A stretch of DNA of 64,000 nucleotides from Bathynomus jamesi (GCA_023014485.1 JAJOZX010002583.1:558001-622000); one strand, 5' to 3'. Counted from the stretch's first letter, positions 21,281 to 31,375 are shown. Notes: generated by a model not told the origin, from the sequence alone. Made by a program: numbers and translations.

Positions 21281-21363
21281 ATATATATCGTAAAGAACGA
21301 CGCTTGTATAGGAGAAACATTCCGCGCAAGATGAGAAGAGAGAACGAACAAATGAAAAAATGA

Positions 21364-21438
21364 GGTAACCACCCGGGAATCGAACCCGGGATATTCCGAT
21401 TGCCGGTCAGATATGATAACCATTACACCACGGGTCTC
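21364..21438 (-). tRNA. tRNA-like sequence in foldback, not a functional tRNA
   Basis: Minus strand: A-box-like TGGTGTAATGGTTATCA, anticodon stem TCTGA/TCGGA with loop CCGGCAA, variable region and a perfect T-arm CCGGG-TTCGATT-CCCGG (B box). If folded this way the anticodon would be GGC (Ala), but position 33 is C instead of T and the acceptor stem does not pair well. A T6 run follows the 3' end on its own strand, as for Pol III termination. Best read as a tRNA-derived mobile sequence. Confidence 0.5.
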
Positions 21439-21555
21439 ACTCGAACAAATGCCGTAATTACGGAACCTCATATATAGATACGGCATGCGGGAGGTGCCCC
21501 TTGGGGCATTGGTTTCTGCGCGTATGTAGAGGAATTACGGCATTTGTTCGAGTGA

Positions 21556-21629
21556 GGCCTGTGGTGTAATGGTTATCATATCTGACCGCAATCGGAAGAT
21601 CCCGGGTTCGATTCCCGGGTGGTTACCTC
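21556..21629 (+). tRNA. tRNA-like sequence, mirror copy
   Basis: Plus-strand counterpart of 21,364-21,438. The T-arm is intact (CCGGG-TTCGATT-CCCGG), but the anticodon loop lacks one G (CCGCAA), so it cannot make a normal seven-base loop. Followed by ATTTTTTC. Confidence 0.5.
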
Positions 21630-21727
21630 ATTTTTTCATTTGTTCGTCTCTCTCTCATCTTGCGCGGAATGTTCTCCTATACAAGCGTCGTTCTTTACGT
21701 TATTTATACTGCGTGTCCTTTGCAGTT

Positions 21728-21823
21728 GAAATATATTATATATATATATATATATAATATGTGTATATATATTTATATATGTGTATGTATATATATATAT
21801 ATATGTGTGTATATATATATATA

Positions 21824-21864
<41 letters not shown>
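21728..21864. repeat. (TA)n tracts
   Basis: Several AT/TG runs forming the insertion site of the next mariner-like element. Confidence 0.95.
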
Positions 21865-21867
<3 letters not shown>

Positions 21868-22615
21868 GGTGGGCCGTAAGTTTCCATACATAGGAAAAAT
21901 AAACATTTTTTTATGGACAACCATTTTATTTATATAATATGCTCTACATGGTTGCCATTGTTTTGAAAACACATTTCAATACGTGTTCCCCACTGTTGAT
22001 GAACACGCATTAGCACAGTTGACGTTATGCTTGTAATGGCGTTGGTGATACGTTCCTTTAGATGATTTATGTCTCGTATCTTTTCCTGATACACCATGGC
22101 CTTCAAGTGCCCCCAAAGATAGAAATCAAGGGGGGTGAGATCTGGGGATCTGGGAGGCCACTCCACAGGACCACGCCGACCAATCCAAGCATCCGGAAAC
22201 TGCTGATCCAAATACCGACGCACGTGAAGACCATAATGAGGTGGAGCTCCATCTTGCTGGAAGTAAACTGGGAAGTTACCTTCCTCGTTTAGCAGGGATG
22301 GGAAAATCTCTTCTTGCAACATGTTAAGATACCTTTCGGCATTAAGATTTCCACTGACAAAAATTGGTCCAATAATTCTGTCACCCCATATCCCGGCCCA
22401 CACCATCACTTTACCGGCACCTTGCATCTTCGTCGGACTCAGCCAGTTAGGGTTAGCATTACTCCAATAACGTATGTTTTGCCGATTAACCTCTCCATTG
22501 ACGTAAAAATTTGCTTCATCAGTAAACAAGATCTTACAAACGCATATTCTTAGGGTATCTGAAACATAAAAACAAACGTTTAAATTTTCCTATGTATGGA
22601 AACTTACGGCCCACC

Positions 22616-22618
<3 letters not shown>
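21865..22618 (-). mobile_element. DD41D mariner-like element, 5' deleted
   Basis: 754 bp with terminal repeats CAGGGTGGGCCGTAAGTTTC at both ends and TA flanks. The minus-strand frame 22,529-21,930 (199 codons) holds all three catalytic acidic positions: FTDEANF (D), QQDGAPPHY (D) and SPDLTPLDF (D). I count 41 residues between the second and third, which places it in the DD41D group of IS630/Tc1/mariner. The N-terminal DNA-binding part before MFTDEANF is missing, so it cannot make a full transposase. The C-terminus ends NGNHVEHII, as in the deleted copy at 10,661. The frame shows no internal stop. Confidence 0.92.
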
Positions 22619-22653
<35 letters not shown>

Positions 22654-22661
22654 AATCAAGG

Positions 22662-25600
22662 ATTAAGGTATCCAAGGGGTACGGCATCATGGATACCAGG
22701 CACCTGGTAACGTTTCCTATAGGTGTTACGGCATACCTTCGTGCCCCTAAGTTCCTTCACACACCCAAGTTTCTGCGCCCGAAAATTGTGGGTCCCCACA
22801 GTCAGTTGGGGTGGATGGTTGCCCTCATCTTCCAAGCATACTAGAATCCTTCAACGAGTCAAAGTTAACGACTCGTCGGTTCGCATGGTTAAGCGTGATA
22901 CCCTTAGCCTTCATGATATATTTCATATCCTGCCGCCCCACCCTCACCCGTACCCCATAAGTTTTTAGCCCTGTTGATACAAATGAGTCAGCGTATGCAC
23001 CATCACCATACTCATCCTTCATCTCGTCAGGTAACTCTCCGAGTAACTCCCCAATAGCAGCCATGTATTCACCCTCCCTCGCTGTGAATATTACACTCTC
23101 TGTGTCAGCGTACAGCACCCTCTGCCCAAGAGAGTGCAGTAGTTCCCATAGCTTGATCCGAGCGTAGGCCGTTGTGAAGCTGGCTACAGGTTTGTTTGTA
23201 ACCCGTGAGGTATCTGTGGCCAGTTCGGTGAAGTTGTACTTTATTATGTAAGTATTATCTACATTCACGATCTCCATAACCGCTTTATCGGGAGCGTTGG
23301 CATAATCCCAGACTTCACTATAACTTTGTGCCAAATGAACGTTTCCTTTGCCAGTATTCTGTGCAAATTTCCCCCTAAGACTGTTTAGACACAACTTTGC
23401 TCTAAAGCGCTTGCCAGGATTCTTAACAATTTGGGAACGGTCAAGCTGTATACAGTACCTTCATGGGCACGGTAACGCTGAATATAAGCCGTTTTTTCAT
23501 CTTCGGTATCAACTCCTCGCGGATATCCCGATGCTTCTACAATATCCTTCAAAAGAGCGTTTATATATGGCGTGAAAAGGTTGGGTAGTTTCTGAAACCT
23601 CCACACCTCATATATCTTCACTATTCTGTACCCATGGCGAACGGCTAGGTCCAGCTTAGGGCTTGTATATACACCTCTGATCTTACGCTGGTTGGTTGTA
23701 TGATTACAATTACCGTTGTTCTCCTCTGCGCACTTCACGCACAGAGGAAACATGAGCTTGTGATCTATAACGACGGGTAAGATCGGCATCCATAAATCGC
23801 GAGGGGGGAGCACGTCTACGAAAGAAAGTCCAAAATAACGCTCACTCAAGTTAGCTGAGAACTCCTCGATGGGTTGCATGGTGGCTTGGTGGGGCCCAAC
23901 AGTTTTTCAGGCGCACCTACGGGGTACGGGTTGTTTTTCATCACGTAGGGATATAAAGAACAGAAGTCGTAGTAATGGAGCTTAACCCCGGCGTAGGTGG
24001 AAAGTATAGCTTGAATGGGTTTGTACGCCCGCCGAACAAGCTGTCACCGCATTTGAGGGGTCCAACACTATTGAATGTTTGATGGCCCTTATTTCTTCAC
24101 GGTACTGGCCATCTGCTTCCATCCGTGCATCATACTCATGCTCCCACACGATCTTGTGAGTGAACTGAGAACCTATAAGTTGATCGCGGTTAAGGGTCCA
24201 TGCGAGGCTGTCGGTGAGGGATCTTCCATGGCGGTCCCCTGTGACGGCACACTCAGGGCGCGGGCATCCATGCCACCAGCAGCCGTTAAAGGAGTACACA
24301 GTCTTCTCACCAGTGGTTGGATCCTCACTTAGACCATCAACCCAAAAAACACGACCATTGACCTTAATGGGTACTTTACCCGTGTTGCGGGCGTGTTTTA
24401 TGTATACCTCGGTCTGTTGCTGTAGGTGTATGAGCCAGTAAATAGCCTTGTGTCCATAACTGCGGGGATTGTTTCTGTGAATGACGGCTAAGGTGTCTTT
24501 AGGCATGAAATTATTCTTGAGCACCGTAAAACATAATGAGGCGATCGTGGGTGCGACTTGCAACGGATCGCATTTGAAAAGGACTATGTACATCCTTCTA
24601 AAGACCTGGAAACATACTCTAAGTACACGTACATTATTCACGCAATAACGTTCACATTCATCAACTATATTGTATGGACTAGCTTCATTAAAACTGTTGT
24701 AGTAGCGGTCAAAATCTTCACGCTCACTATCATTCATGTTGGTGTAGTTAAAGTAATGTTCAGGTGGAGGTAGTCCTACGTAATTTAAAGTTTCGCTAGT
24801 GAGGAATGTGTAAGGGAAATACCCTTTTGAAACTTCAGCGGTTACCCCCATGACCTTGGGTAGCTTTGCTAATTTACAAGATGTGAACAGCAGGGTGTCT
24901 TTAAACTGTACATTACCTCTTACCTGCATCTATATTAGTTTTTTGCCTCTTTTTAAGGGATCATCTGTAAATATCGCAGAGACTCGTGTTCAAGCAACTC
25001 CTTATAAAGGAACTGTGTGTCAAATTTTGCTCCGTTATGGGCAAGAATATACACAGTCATTTTTTTTAACTTGTCCGCTAACTTGACAATATAGGATACG
25101 AAGAGTTTCACAGGGCTGTCGTGTGCAAGCTTTTTAAAAACGTTTGTCTGTTTACCACATTTGTAACACCCATCACACTTGATCTCCATGCACTCATCAC
25201 AGATAGTCTGGCTTACAAGTAAATGTGGAATAACCTCTTTGGTTTCAGCGTTCGTGTATGTTTCTATATCGTAGTACACGGTTATACAAGGGCTATTTTT
25301 AGGCTTAGCATCTTTCATATAACATAAATGCTTCACTCCATCAACCTTATATTTTTCATGACATGTAGAACAGTGAATTTCATCGCATTTATGTTTGAAA
25401 TTCCCCCAATTATCCATCATGTAAAACATACCGCACTTACAAATCCTCATTTTCCTGCAAGTGCCAATTGATTTATGGAGTTCAAAGCATTTATTATTGA
25501 AAAATGTACGTCTACACACATTACACTCCCTCTTCTCAGTTTCAACTACATGACTTTCACATTTGGGGCTTCTACACTGCTCACATATCATGTAGCACTC

Positions 25601-26395
25601 CTTACAATGTTTCACTATATCACCGCAAACTCGAGACATCCCTTACACAAATCATGATACCTTCCATATTTTCGACTTTTATCATAACTAGCGTGGAGAG
25701 CCCTTATATTATGGATGGGGAGATACGATGTTCCTGACAATCCTAAAATAAGTAGAGGTCTTGTACTATCTCTTAAACAGCTTTTAAAAACACACACAGT
25801 CCTACGACGATCATCCATTCCAAATACGACTATACGAACATTCATTCCCTGCTCAACCTTTCTCAGCTCTTCAGGACCCATATTACACTCAAACTCAAGC
25901 TTACAATCTGAAGCCAGTTTACGGGCACGCTGCACAACCGTAGGCAGCCAGATATTATACGCGATTGTATTTAGTACAGTAGACATATGAGCTAAGACTA
26001 TTGCTATAAAGCCGCAACCACGATCGACGTTTAAATGAAGTTGTCCATATTGAAGGCTGTACTACTTTGAGAGGCCTGCATTACACGGCCCAAGATATAT
26101 TCTATGTCTACAGTGGCCAAGCGTCTGAGCGGTATTACGACCAAAAATCATCTACATCCCCGTCATCTGACCCGAACCTGAAGGACAACCTCGTCCGGAC
26201 TTCACGTTCGTCGCGGTTCTGAAGGGCAAACTCCACAATACGTTCAACTACGCGTCGCAGTCCAACGCCGTTGCTATACAGGGATCCAGGGTCAACCCTG
26301 ACCACGTACCGATTTCTAGTCAGGGTAGGGGTGGGGGTAGCGGTGCGCACAACTCGAATGTTATACCTTCCTCTACAGCTCGAGAAGCTGCTGCT
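22662..26395 (-). pseudogene. Protein-primed family B DNA polymerase, Polinton-like
   Basis: Minus-strand polymerase of roughly 1,200 codons, the replication enzyme of Polinton/Maverick and adinto-like elements. In order: N-terminal region (RRVVERIVEFALQNRDEREV, 26,260), a Cys-rich zinc-binding insert (CKECYMICEQCRSPKCES onwards, 25,600-25,300), exonuclease blocks YYDIETYT and LAHNGAKFDTQFL, LFGGRTNPFKLYF, polymerase motif A region YYDFCSLYPYVM (23,940), motif B-like LCLNSLRGKFAQN, motif C YADTESVIF (23,110), and C-terminal KRYQVPGIHDAVPLGY near 22,670. At least seven frameshifts or stops (about 26,135, 26,030, 25,620, 24,940, 24,000, 23,395, 22,850) make it a pseudogene. Motif C has DTES instead of the usual DTDS. 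Neighbours: a packaging ATPase diverges from its 5' side. Confidence 0.88.
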
Positions 26396-26754
26396 GCTGG
26401 TGCTGGTGTGGAGGAAGTACCCGGAATTGAACAGGAATAAGGGGGTGTATTTGAAGAAGGTACTATTGTGGAGATTGTGTCGTAAGACGTAGAGGGTTGG
26501 GGTTCTATTACTAGGGGTCTAATAACCGGCGCAATCCTGGCACGCTTCATACCTGACGTGGAGGGTTCTTCATCATCCTTCCGCTTTGAATTGTCGCGTG
26601 CTACAGATATCGCTGGTGAGGGTTCGTCAGCGGGGATGGAGTCTGTAGCTACACGGTCATCGAGGTCCTCTGTAATATTGATGATAGGGGGCTGTACATC
26701 GTCGTCATTGACGGTTCTGTGGAAGAAGCAAAACAAGAATATAAGGAACAGCAC
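26320..26754 (-). CDS. Low-complexity N-terminal extension or separate small protein
   Basis: 144 codons on the minus strand, ending where the polymerase frame begins (overlap 26,320-26,350). After a hydrophobic start (MLFLIFLFCFFH) come acidic stretches (NITEDLDDR), a bipartite nuclear-localisation-like segment (KRKDDEEPSTSGMKRAR), and Ser/Pro/Ala-rich disorder. The DNA of the hydrophobic start is a pyrimidine tract ending in CAG, which looks like a splice acceptor, so MLFLIF may be intronic. Either a disordered N-terminal extension of the polymerase after a frameshift, or an independent protein. Confidence 0.45.
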   Translation of the reverse strand: MLFLIFLFCFFHRTVNDDDVQPPIINITEDLDDRVATDSIPADEPSPAISVARDNSKRKDDEEPSTSGMKRARIAPVIRPLVIEPQPSTSYDTISTIVPSSNTPPYSCSIPGTSSTPAPAAAASRAVEEGITFELCAPLPPPLP

Positions 26755-26796
26755 TTAAATTTTCTTATATTTTGTAAATGACCCACTTAGGGGTGT

Positions 26797-27437
26797 GACG
26801 TGTTAGAGACGAAGTCTGTAGAAAAATTCAGGTTCACAAGTCCCTCCACATGTATTACAGCTGGCCCTACAGGATGTGGTAAAACTGTGTTTATGCTTAA
26901 AATCATTAAAGATAAGGGGGAGATGTTCTCAAAATTTGTGCATAAAGTAATATGGTGTTATTCGACGTATCAATCAGTGTTCAACAAGTACCAAGATGAT
27001 ATTTTGTTCCACAAAGGTGTATATGACGTTAATTCGTTAAAGGGAGATGAGCATACAATCATTATAATTGACGATCTCATGTTGGAAATGGATAAAACGT
27101 TTGCCGAGACATATACAGTGTTCTCCCACCATCTTAACATAAGCGTATTCTTCATCAATCAGAATCTATTTTTCAAAAATAGATACATGCCCGATGTCTC
27201 GTTAAATACACAATATCTAGTCTTATTCGCGCAACGTAGAGATGTGTCACAAATTGGGGTATTAGCCAATCAAATGTTCCCGAATCAGCGTAAGGAGTTT
27301 TTGAGGTTTATAAAGAGGCCACCAGTCAGCGTTACGGATATTTGCTTCGTGACCTTCACCCGCGAAACACGTTTAAGGTGCTTCTAAGAACGAATATATT
27401 CCCAAACGATCCTGAAACGGTGTATATTCCAGAATGA
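26797..27437 (+). pseudogene. A32/FtsK-like packaging ATPase, Polinton-like
   Basis: Plus-strand gene diverging from the polymerase. The Walker A motif GPTGCGKT is near residue 24 of the open frame, and the Walker B motif is HTIIIIDDLM. SVFFINQNLFF and FAQRRDVSQIGVLANQMFP match the later part of viral DNA-packaging ATPases, which pump DNA into capsids. The first ATG is unclear (the frame opens after TAG at 26,788 and begins with GTG at 26,800). Near 27,355 a frameshift moves the C-terminus into another frame (HPRNTFKVLLRTNIF, ending TGA at 27,437). Both catalytic motifs are intact. About 210 residues, normal for Polintons. Confidence 0.87.
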
Positions 27438-27440
27438 CAA

Positions 27441-27887
27441 ATAGGTAGAAGAAAATTTGAGGGGTCCCGCGTCTTAAGGTACCTAAGCGCCAAAATTAAA
27501 ATTCGCCAGAAATCGCCTCCAAAGTTCAGCAATATTCTGGAAATAGTATCTCTGTTATTAATTGAGCTAGAACGTTCATTTCTTGCTAAATTAGAGTTCT
27601 AAGTATGCTATTGAAGATGTTGATGAGATTTTGGAATAGATTTTCATATTTTATATTTTATATATATTTTTTAATTTTTTGATTTTCTTATTATGCCGAA
27701 CTTTGGGTGCGATTTCTGGCACAGAATGATTCCATTGATTTTTCATCACTGTCATTAGCACGGTGAGACATTGCTGCACACGTTGATAATAGTTAGAAGC
27801 CGAGTGAATAGAATAATCCACGCAATATTCAGCAATATGAGCACCAACACAGGAAACCTGCTAACAGCAAGCAACGCAACGCGAGTC
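27441..27887. other. No gene seen
   Basis: AT-rich sequence with no recognisable frame. A 12-bp word gtcttaaggtac occurs at 27,472 and 27,885 in direct orientation, possibly marking an insertion or chance. Confidence 0.4.
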
Positions 27888-30046
27888 TTAAGGTACTGGC
27901 GGGATGTTTGTGTCGTGTCCCTCCAAAAGAAGCCTCTGGTCGCTACTGAGATCATTCAGTGTCTCCTCAGCAAATTCCATGTCATCCAGAGGGCCACTGA
28001 GTTTGGTGAATTCCACTTGTGGCAGATCTTGGTAGTCAATTTCACAGAGTTTTCCCAGCGGACCAGTGAAAGCAGTGAAACTTTTGGTACTGCCATCAAG
28101 ATGCTTGAAAACAGCTCTGAAAGGAAGCTCATTCTGATGGAGTGAACAGCCAATGGTGTGCAATTTCCGCTCATTTTTATTTTCCAGAGCTGTTACAAGG
28201 CCTCCCTCCCAGCCAGTGTTTGTAATTGTGTTGTCAAGGAGGACAGCTTTCAGGGTATGAACACTGTTAAACTCCTCCAAGACACTAGCAACTTCTTCAC
28301 CAAGAAGAACTCCAGTCGCACCTTTAATTGGAATGACTCTGTGAGTAAGATATGTTCCACTTTCAGTTCCCGGCTCCTTTGTGAAAGTCAAATGGTGCTC
28401 TTGTCCCTTTCCTTTCTTCAGCTTAGTCTCCCCATTTTCATCCTTAACTTCTCTGTACAGCAGAGTGTCCTTGTCAACTTTCCCATCAACCCCAATGCAG
28501 ACTAACTTTTCCAGACCCTCATTGTGCTTTTCATCACTTTTCACTTTCATTCTAGCTTTTTCCCTGTCCATTTTCGATTTATCAACTATTATCTGTTTCA
28601 CATCAAGGCCAGGCTTAAGCAGGTCCATAGCTTGTAAGTCCAGGAGGAAGGCATTAGCAAGACTTGCCCCAAGATTGGAAGAAACATCACCCCTGATCAG
28701 TTCCATGGCATATCTGGGGGTTTTCAAAAAGCTGTAACCTCCACTTTGGTGCCTCCTCGGCTTGAACTCTTCAGCTTCACCACCAGATGGCTGAAATGAA
28801 AATAAAAAATAAATTACTAAAGCGAAAATGGGGGAAAATAGGGGAAAAAGTAGGGAAAAATATGGGTAAAAATCGACGAAAATGGGCGGAAATAAGAATA
28901 AATTACTTAAACGAAAATGGTGGAAAAAAGTGGGAAAATAGGGGGAAAAAATGGGTAAAAATTCAGGTAAAAAGTCGGCGAAAATGGGCGAAAAAAAGAA
29001 TAAATTACTAAAGCGAAAATGGGCGAAAAAAGGGGGGAAATAGGGAAAAAAAGTAGCGATAAATTTGGATAAAAATGGGATAAGATATAAGAAAAAAAAT
29101 ATATTACCTCTCCTGATTCTCCTGAGCTGGATTCAAAAGAAATATCTTGTGAAGGTGTGGAGGCAAAAGTGGCCAAATCCACTTCCTGCTGCTGTTGAAT
29201 CTGGCTCTGTAATCTTTCTGCTTCAGCTGCAGCCCTCTGGTCTCTCTTCACAGCATCTTTATCCACAGATCCCAGCTAGAAAGAGCCCTTGGGTCCTATT
29301 TTGGCCTCCTGATCTCTCAAGTATTCCCTCTCCTCTACTGGAACCTGAAATATTAAAGTATATTAAATAGCGGATCTAAAATAAGAGATAAAATTCTGAA
29401 AAAAAAATTATTATTAATTTCTATTACCAGGGGGGGGGGGGGGAAAGGAAGATTGCAGGAAGAAAATGCGGATATTTTTCAATCACAAGCATTGAATTTC
29501 CTTCCATTTAAAAGGCACCTAATCGCACTAAGTTAGGCCAGTTAAAAGTTAAAAAAATAATAGCATTACCTTCTTACTGGGAGGACAAGTGCAGATTATG
29601 TGCTGTGTTTGACAATTTTCTTTCGTGCACTTCACAGCATTGTCATCACAAGGACGAACAGGTAGCTTACAGGTGCAAGCAGAAATGTCAAAAAGTTTAT
29701 CCAGCTTTTCCTCCAGATTCTGCTCCTGGACTGTAGAAAGAGATTGCCTGTTTATCTCTTTTGCTTTCTTGAAGCACACTTTATCCACCAATTTAACTAC
29801 ATAATATTCCTCATACAGGGGCAGCCGCGGGTTCACTGTCTGCCAGATCTCAATCACATCCTTTGCTATCATTTTAGCAATATCATAGTCTTTCAAGTCC
29901 GGGTGGCTGTTTTGGAGGAAATAACTGTACTGAATAACTTGGCGGAGGGTAGAAGGCTCTGTTTTATCCAAAGGGGAAGGCTGGCCACTGAATTTTTTGG
30001 CACTATCACTTCGAGTTAACACTGCAGACTTCCGTTTTTTACCCAT
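27888..30046 (-). pseudogene. Three-exon gene of uncharacterised ELPFR-type family
   Basis: Minus strand. Exon 1, 30,046-29,570: MGKKRKSAVLTRSDS to a Cys cluster (CTCKLPVRPC, CTKENC, HIICTC), then donor GTAATG. Exon 2, 29,344-29,108: acceptor TTTCAG, VPVEEREYLRDQEAKIGPKG, one in-frame TAG after GSF, then a Gln-rich part. Exon 3, 28,790-27,888: GVDGKVDK, AVLLDNTITNTGWEGGL, IGCSLHQNELPFRAVFKHLD, FTGPLGKLC. All three exons are in phase 0 and have good splice sites. The Asp, Asp and His blocks suggest an RNase H-like fold, and similar proteins are, as I recall, widespread and repetitive in invertebrates, so it is probably transposon-encoded; I cannot name the family. The C-terminus seems truncated near 27,920. 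Confidence 0.65.
28791..29107. repeat. Intronic A/G-rich minisatellite
   Basis: Intron 2 of the preceding gene is made of about three imperfect units of roughly 90-100 bp, each with aaattactaaagcgaaaatg (near 28,808, 28,900 and 29,001) and gggaaaa runs. Confidence 0.75.
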
Positions 30047-30460
30047 TTTTATGAAATATCTGAAAATAAACACAATTAAATGAACGCATCATAAAATAGC
30101 TTAATTTAATGCACATTTTATAGGTAAATATCATTAAAAAATACAAAATAATACACTAATAAACATCTATAATGCATTTACAATAAGTTTCAAGCATCGT
30201 TATGTTAAAAAAGCCGAATTTTAATTGATTATTTTGATGAAATAAGGTCCGATATTTTGTTTGTTTACATTGCGCGAATGCCGCGCGCGCGATTTTACGC
30301 GTAAAATTCGGCAATTTTACAACTTAAAAATAATTAACAATCCTCAAAAAATACAATCATTTTCACAAATATGAGTTGGTGCAACGTTTTTTATACATTA
30401 ATACCTTTCTATCTAGACGAGTCCAAGATTACAGTTCCAAAATCAACCTACCCTAATATA
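30047..30460. other. 5' flank of the three-exon gene
   Basis: AT-rich, with a short GC island at 30,275-30,310 (gcgcgcgcgattttacgcg) that could belong to a promoter. A CAG preceded by T-rich sequence at about 30,058-30,066 on the minus strand may be an acceptor of a leader intron. Nothing else seen. Confidence 0.35.
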
Positions 30461-30550
30461 TATATAATTATATATATATATAGAAACGACGTAAGTATAG
30501 AGGAGCGTTCCGCACACGAGGAAGAGAAATAACGAACAAATGAAAAATGA

Positions 30551-30624
30551 GGTGACCGCCCGGGAATCGAACCCAGGATCTTCCGATTGCCGGTCAGATA
30601 TGCTATCCACTACACCACGGGCCT
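30551..30624 (-). tRNA. tRNA-like sequence in array
   Basis: Minus strand, GTGGTGTAGTGGATAGCATA (A box), stem TCTGA/TCGGA with loop CCGGCAA (GGC in anticodon position, C33), T-arm with one mismatch (CCTGG TTCGATT CCCGG). Poor acceptor pairing. Followed by ATTTTTC on its own strand. Confidence 0.45.
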
Positions 30625-30963
30625 CGATAAGTCAGAAGTCGTAATTCTCATACATAGGGCAGAAACCAATGCCCTGAGAGGGCACCCTCGCAAATCGTGA
30701 ATATGTACATTTAACTGCAATGACCACGCAGTATATTAATGTATTGAAACGACGTAAGTATAGAGGAGCGTTCCGCATTTTTCATTTGTTCGTTATTTCT
30801 CTTCCTCGTGTGCGGAACGCTCCTCTATACTCACGTCGTTTCTATACATTAATATACTGCGTGGTCATTGCAGTTAAATGTACATATTCACGATTTGCGA
30901 GTGTGCCCTCTCAGGGCATTGGTTTCTGCCCTATGTATGAGAATTACGACTTCTGACTTATCG

Positions 30964-31038
30964 AGGCCCGTGGTGTAGTGGATAGCATATCTGACCGGCA
31001 ATCGGAAGATCCTGGGTTCGATTCCCGGGCGGTCACCT
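30964..31038 (+). tRNA. tRNA-like sequence in array, opposite strand
   Basis: Same sequence as the minus-strand copy at 30,551-30,624, including the T-arm mismatch, so the array arose by copying after that change. T5 tract downstream. Confidence 0.45.
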
Positions 31039-31140
31039 CATTTTTCATTTGTTCGTTATTTCTCTTCCTCGTGTGCGGAAAGCTCCTCTATACTTACGTC
31101 GTTTCTATACATTAATATACTGCGTGGTCATTGCAGTTAA

Positions 31141-31144
<4 letters not shown>

Positions 31145-31172
<28 letters not shown>

Positions 31173-31375
31173 GAGGGAATTACATTCACCATAAAACAGG
31201 AAAATAGTTTTTTTTTTAAATTAACTGGCCGTGACGGGGAGGGACAGCCTTACAATAAACGTCTGAGTTTAAACTTATGATGTCCAGAGATAGCATGTGA
31301 TAAATATCCATTTTTATTAACTTACCTGTGACAATATATATATATATATATATATATATAGGAAGGGATTTACCA
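31145..31375. repeat. AT tracts and CTGGCCGTGACGGGGAG repeat
   Basis: AT run, then a block with taactggccgtgacggggag and atgtccagagatagc, then a second AT run. The first block recurs at 47,775-47,860. The second resembles 47,390-47,450 (tatccagagatcgc, ctgtgaca) in the same orientation. These look like ends of the surrounding elements. Confidence 0.6.

Larger units (their letters stand above)
21291..21709. repeat. Foldback repeat with two tRNA-like sequences
   Basis: Palindromic element. The left arm (aaagaacgacgcttgtatag ... gaacgaacaaatgaaaaa) and the right arm (its complement, ending gcgtcgttctttacg) each contain a tRNA-like sequence, pointing away from the centre. Flanked by CA/AT tracts at the left and AT tracts at the right. 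Relatives lie at 30,482-31,140, 47,497-47,745, 49,400-49,460 and 54,850-56,034. Confidence 0.8.
30482..31140. repeat. Inverted and tandem array of tRNA-like units
   Basis: One unit in minus orientation (30,482-30,777) faces more than one unit in plus orientation (30,782-31,140). Shared words: ctcctctatactcacgtcgt, ttaatatactgcgtgg, ccctctcagggcattgg. The ctcctctata word recurs at about 30,822 and 31,084, giving a period near 262 bp. Flanked by AT tracts at both sides. The family differs at many bases from the 21,291 copy, so there are at least two subfamilies. Confidence 0.8.

Noticed and set aside
21364..21629. Functional tRNA-Ala(GGC) pair
   Set aside because: C33, weak acceptor pairing, loss of a loop base in one copy, and repetitive context all argue against a decoding tRNA.
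22062..22553. Plus-strand ORFs over the DD41D element
   Set aside because: Shadow frames of the minus-strand transposase.
27472..27896. Direct repeat gtcttaaggtac as a target-site duplication
   Set aside because: No inverted termini are seen inside the pair, and 12-bp duplications fit none of the elements here.
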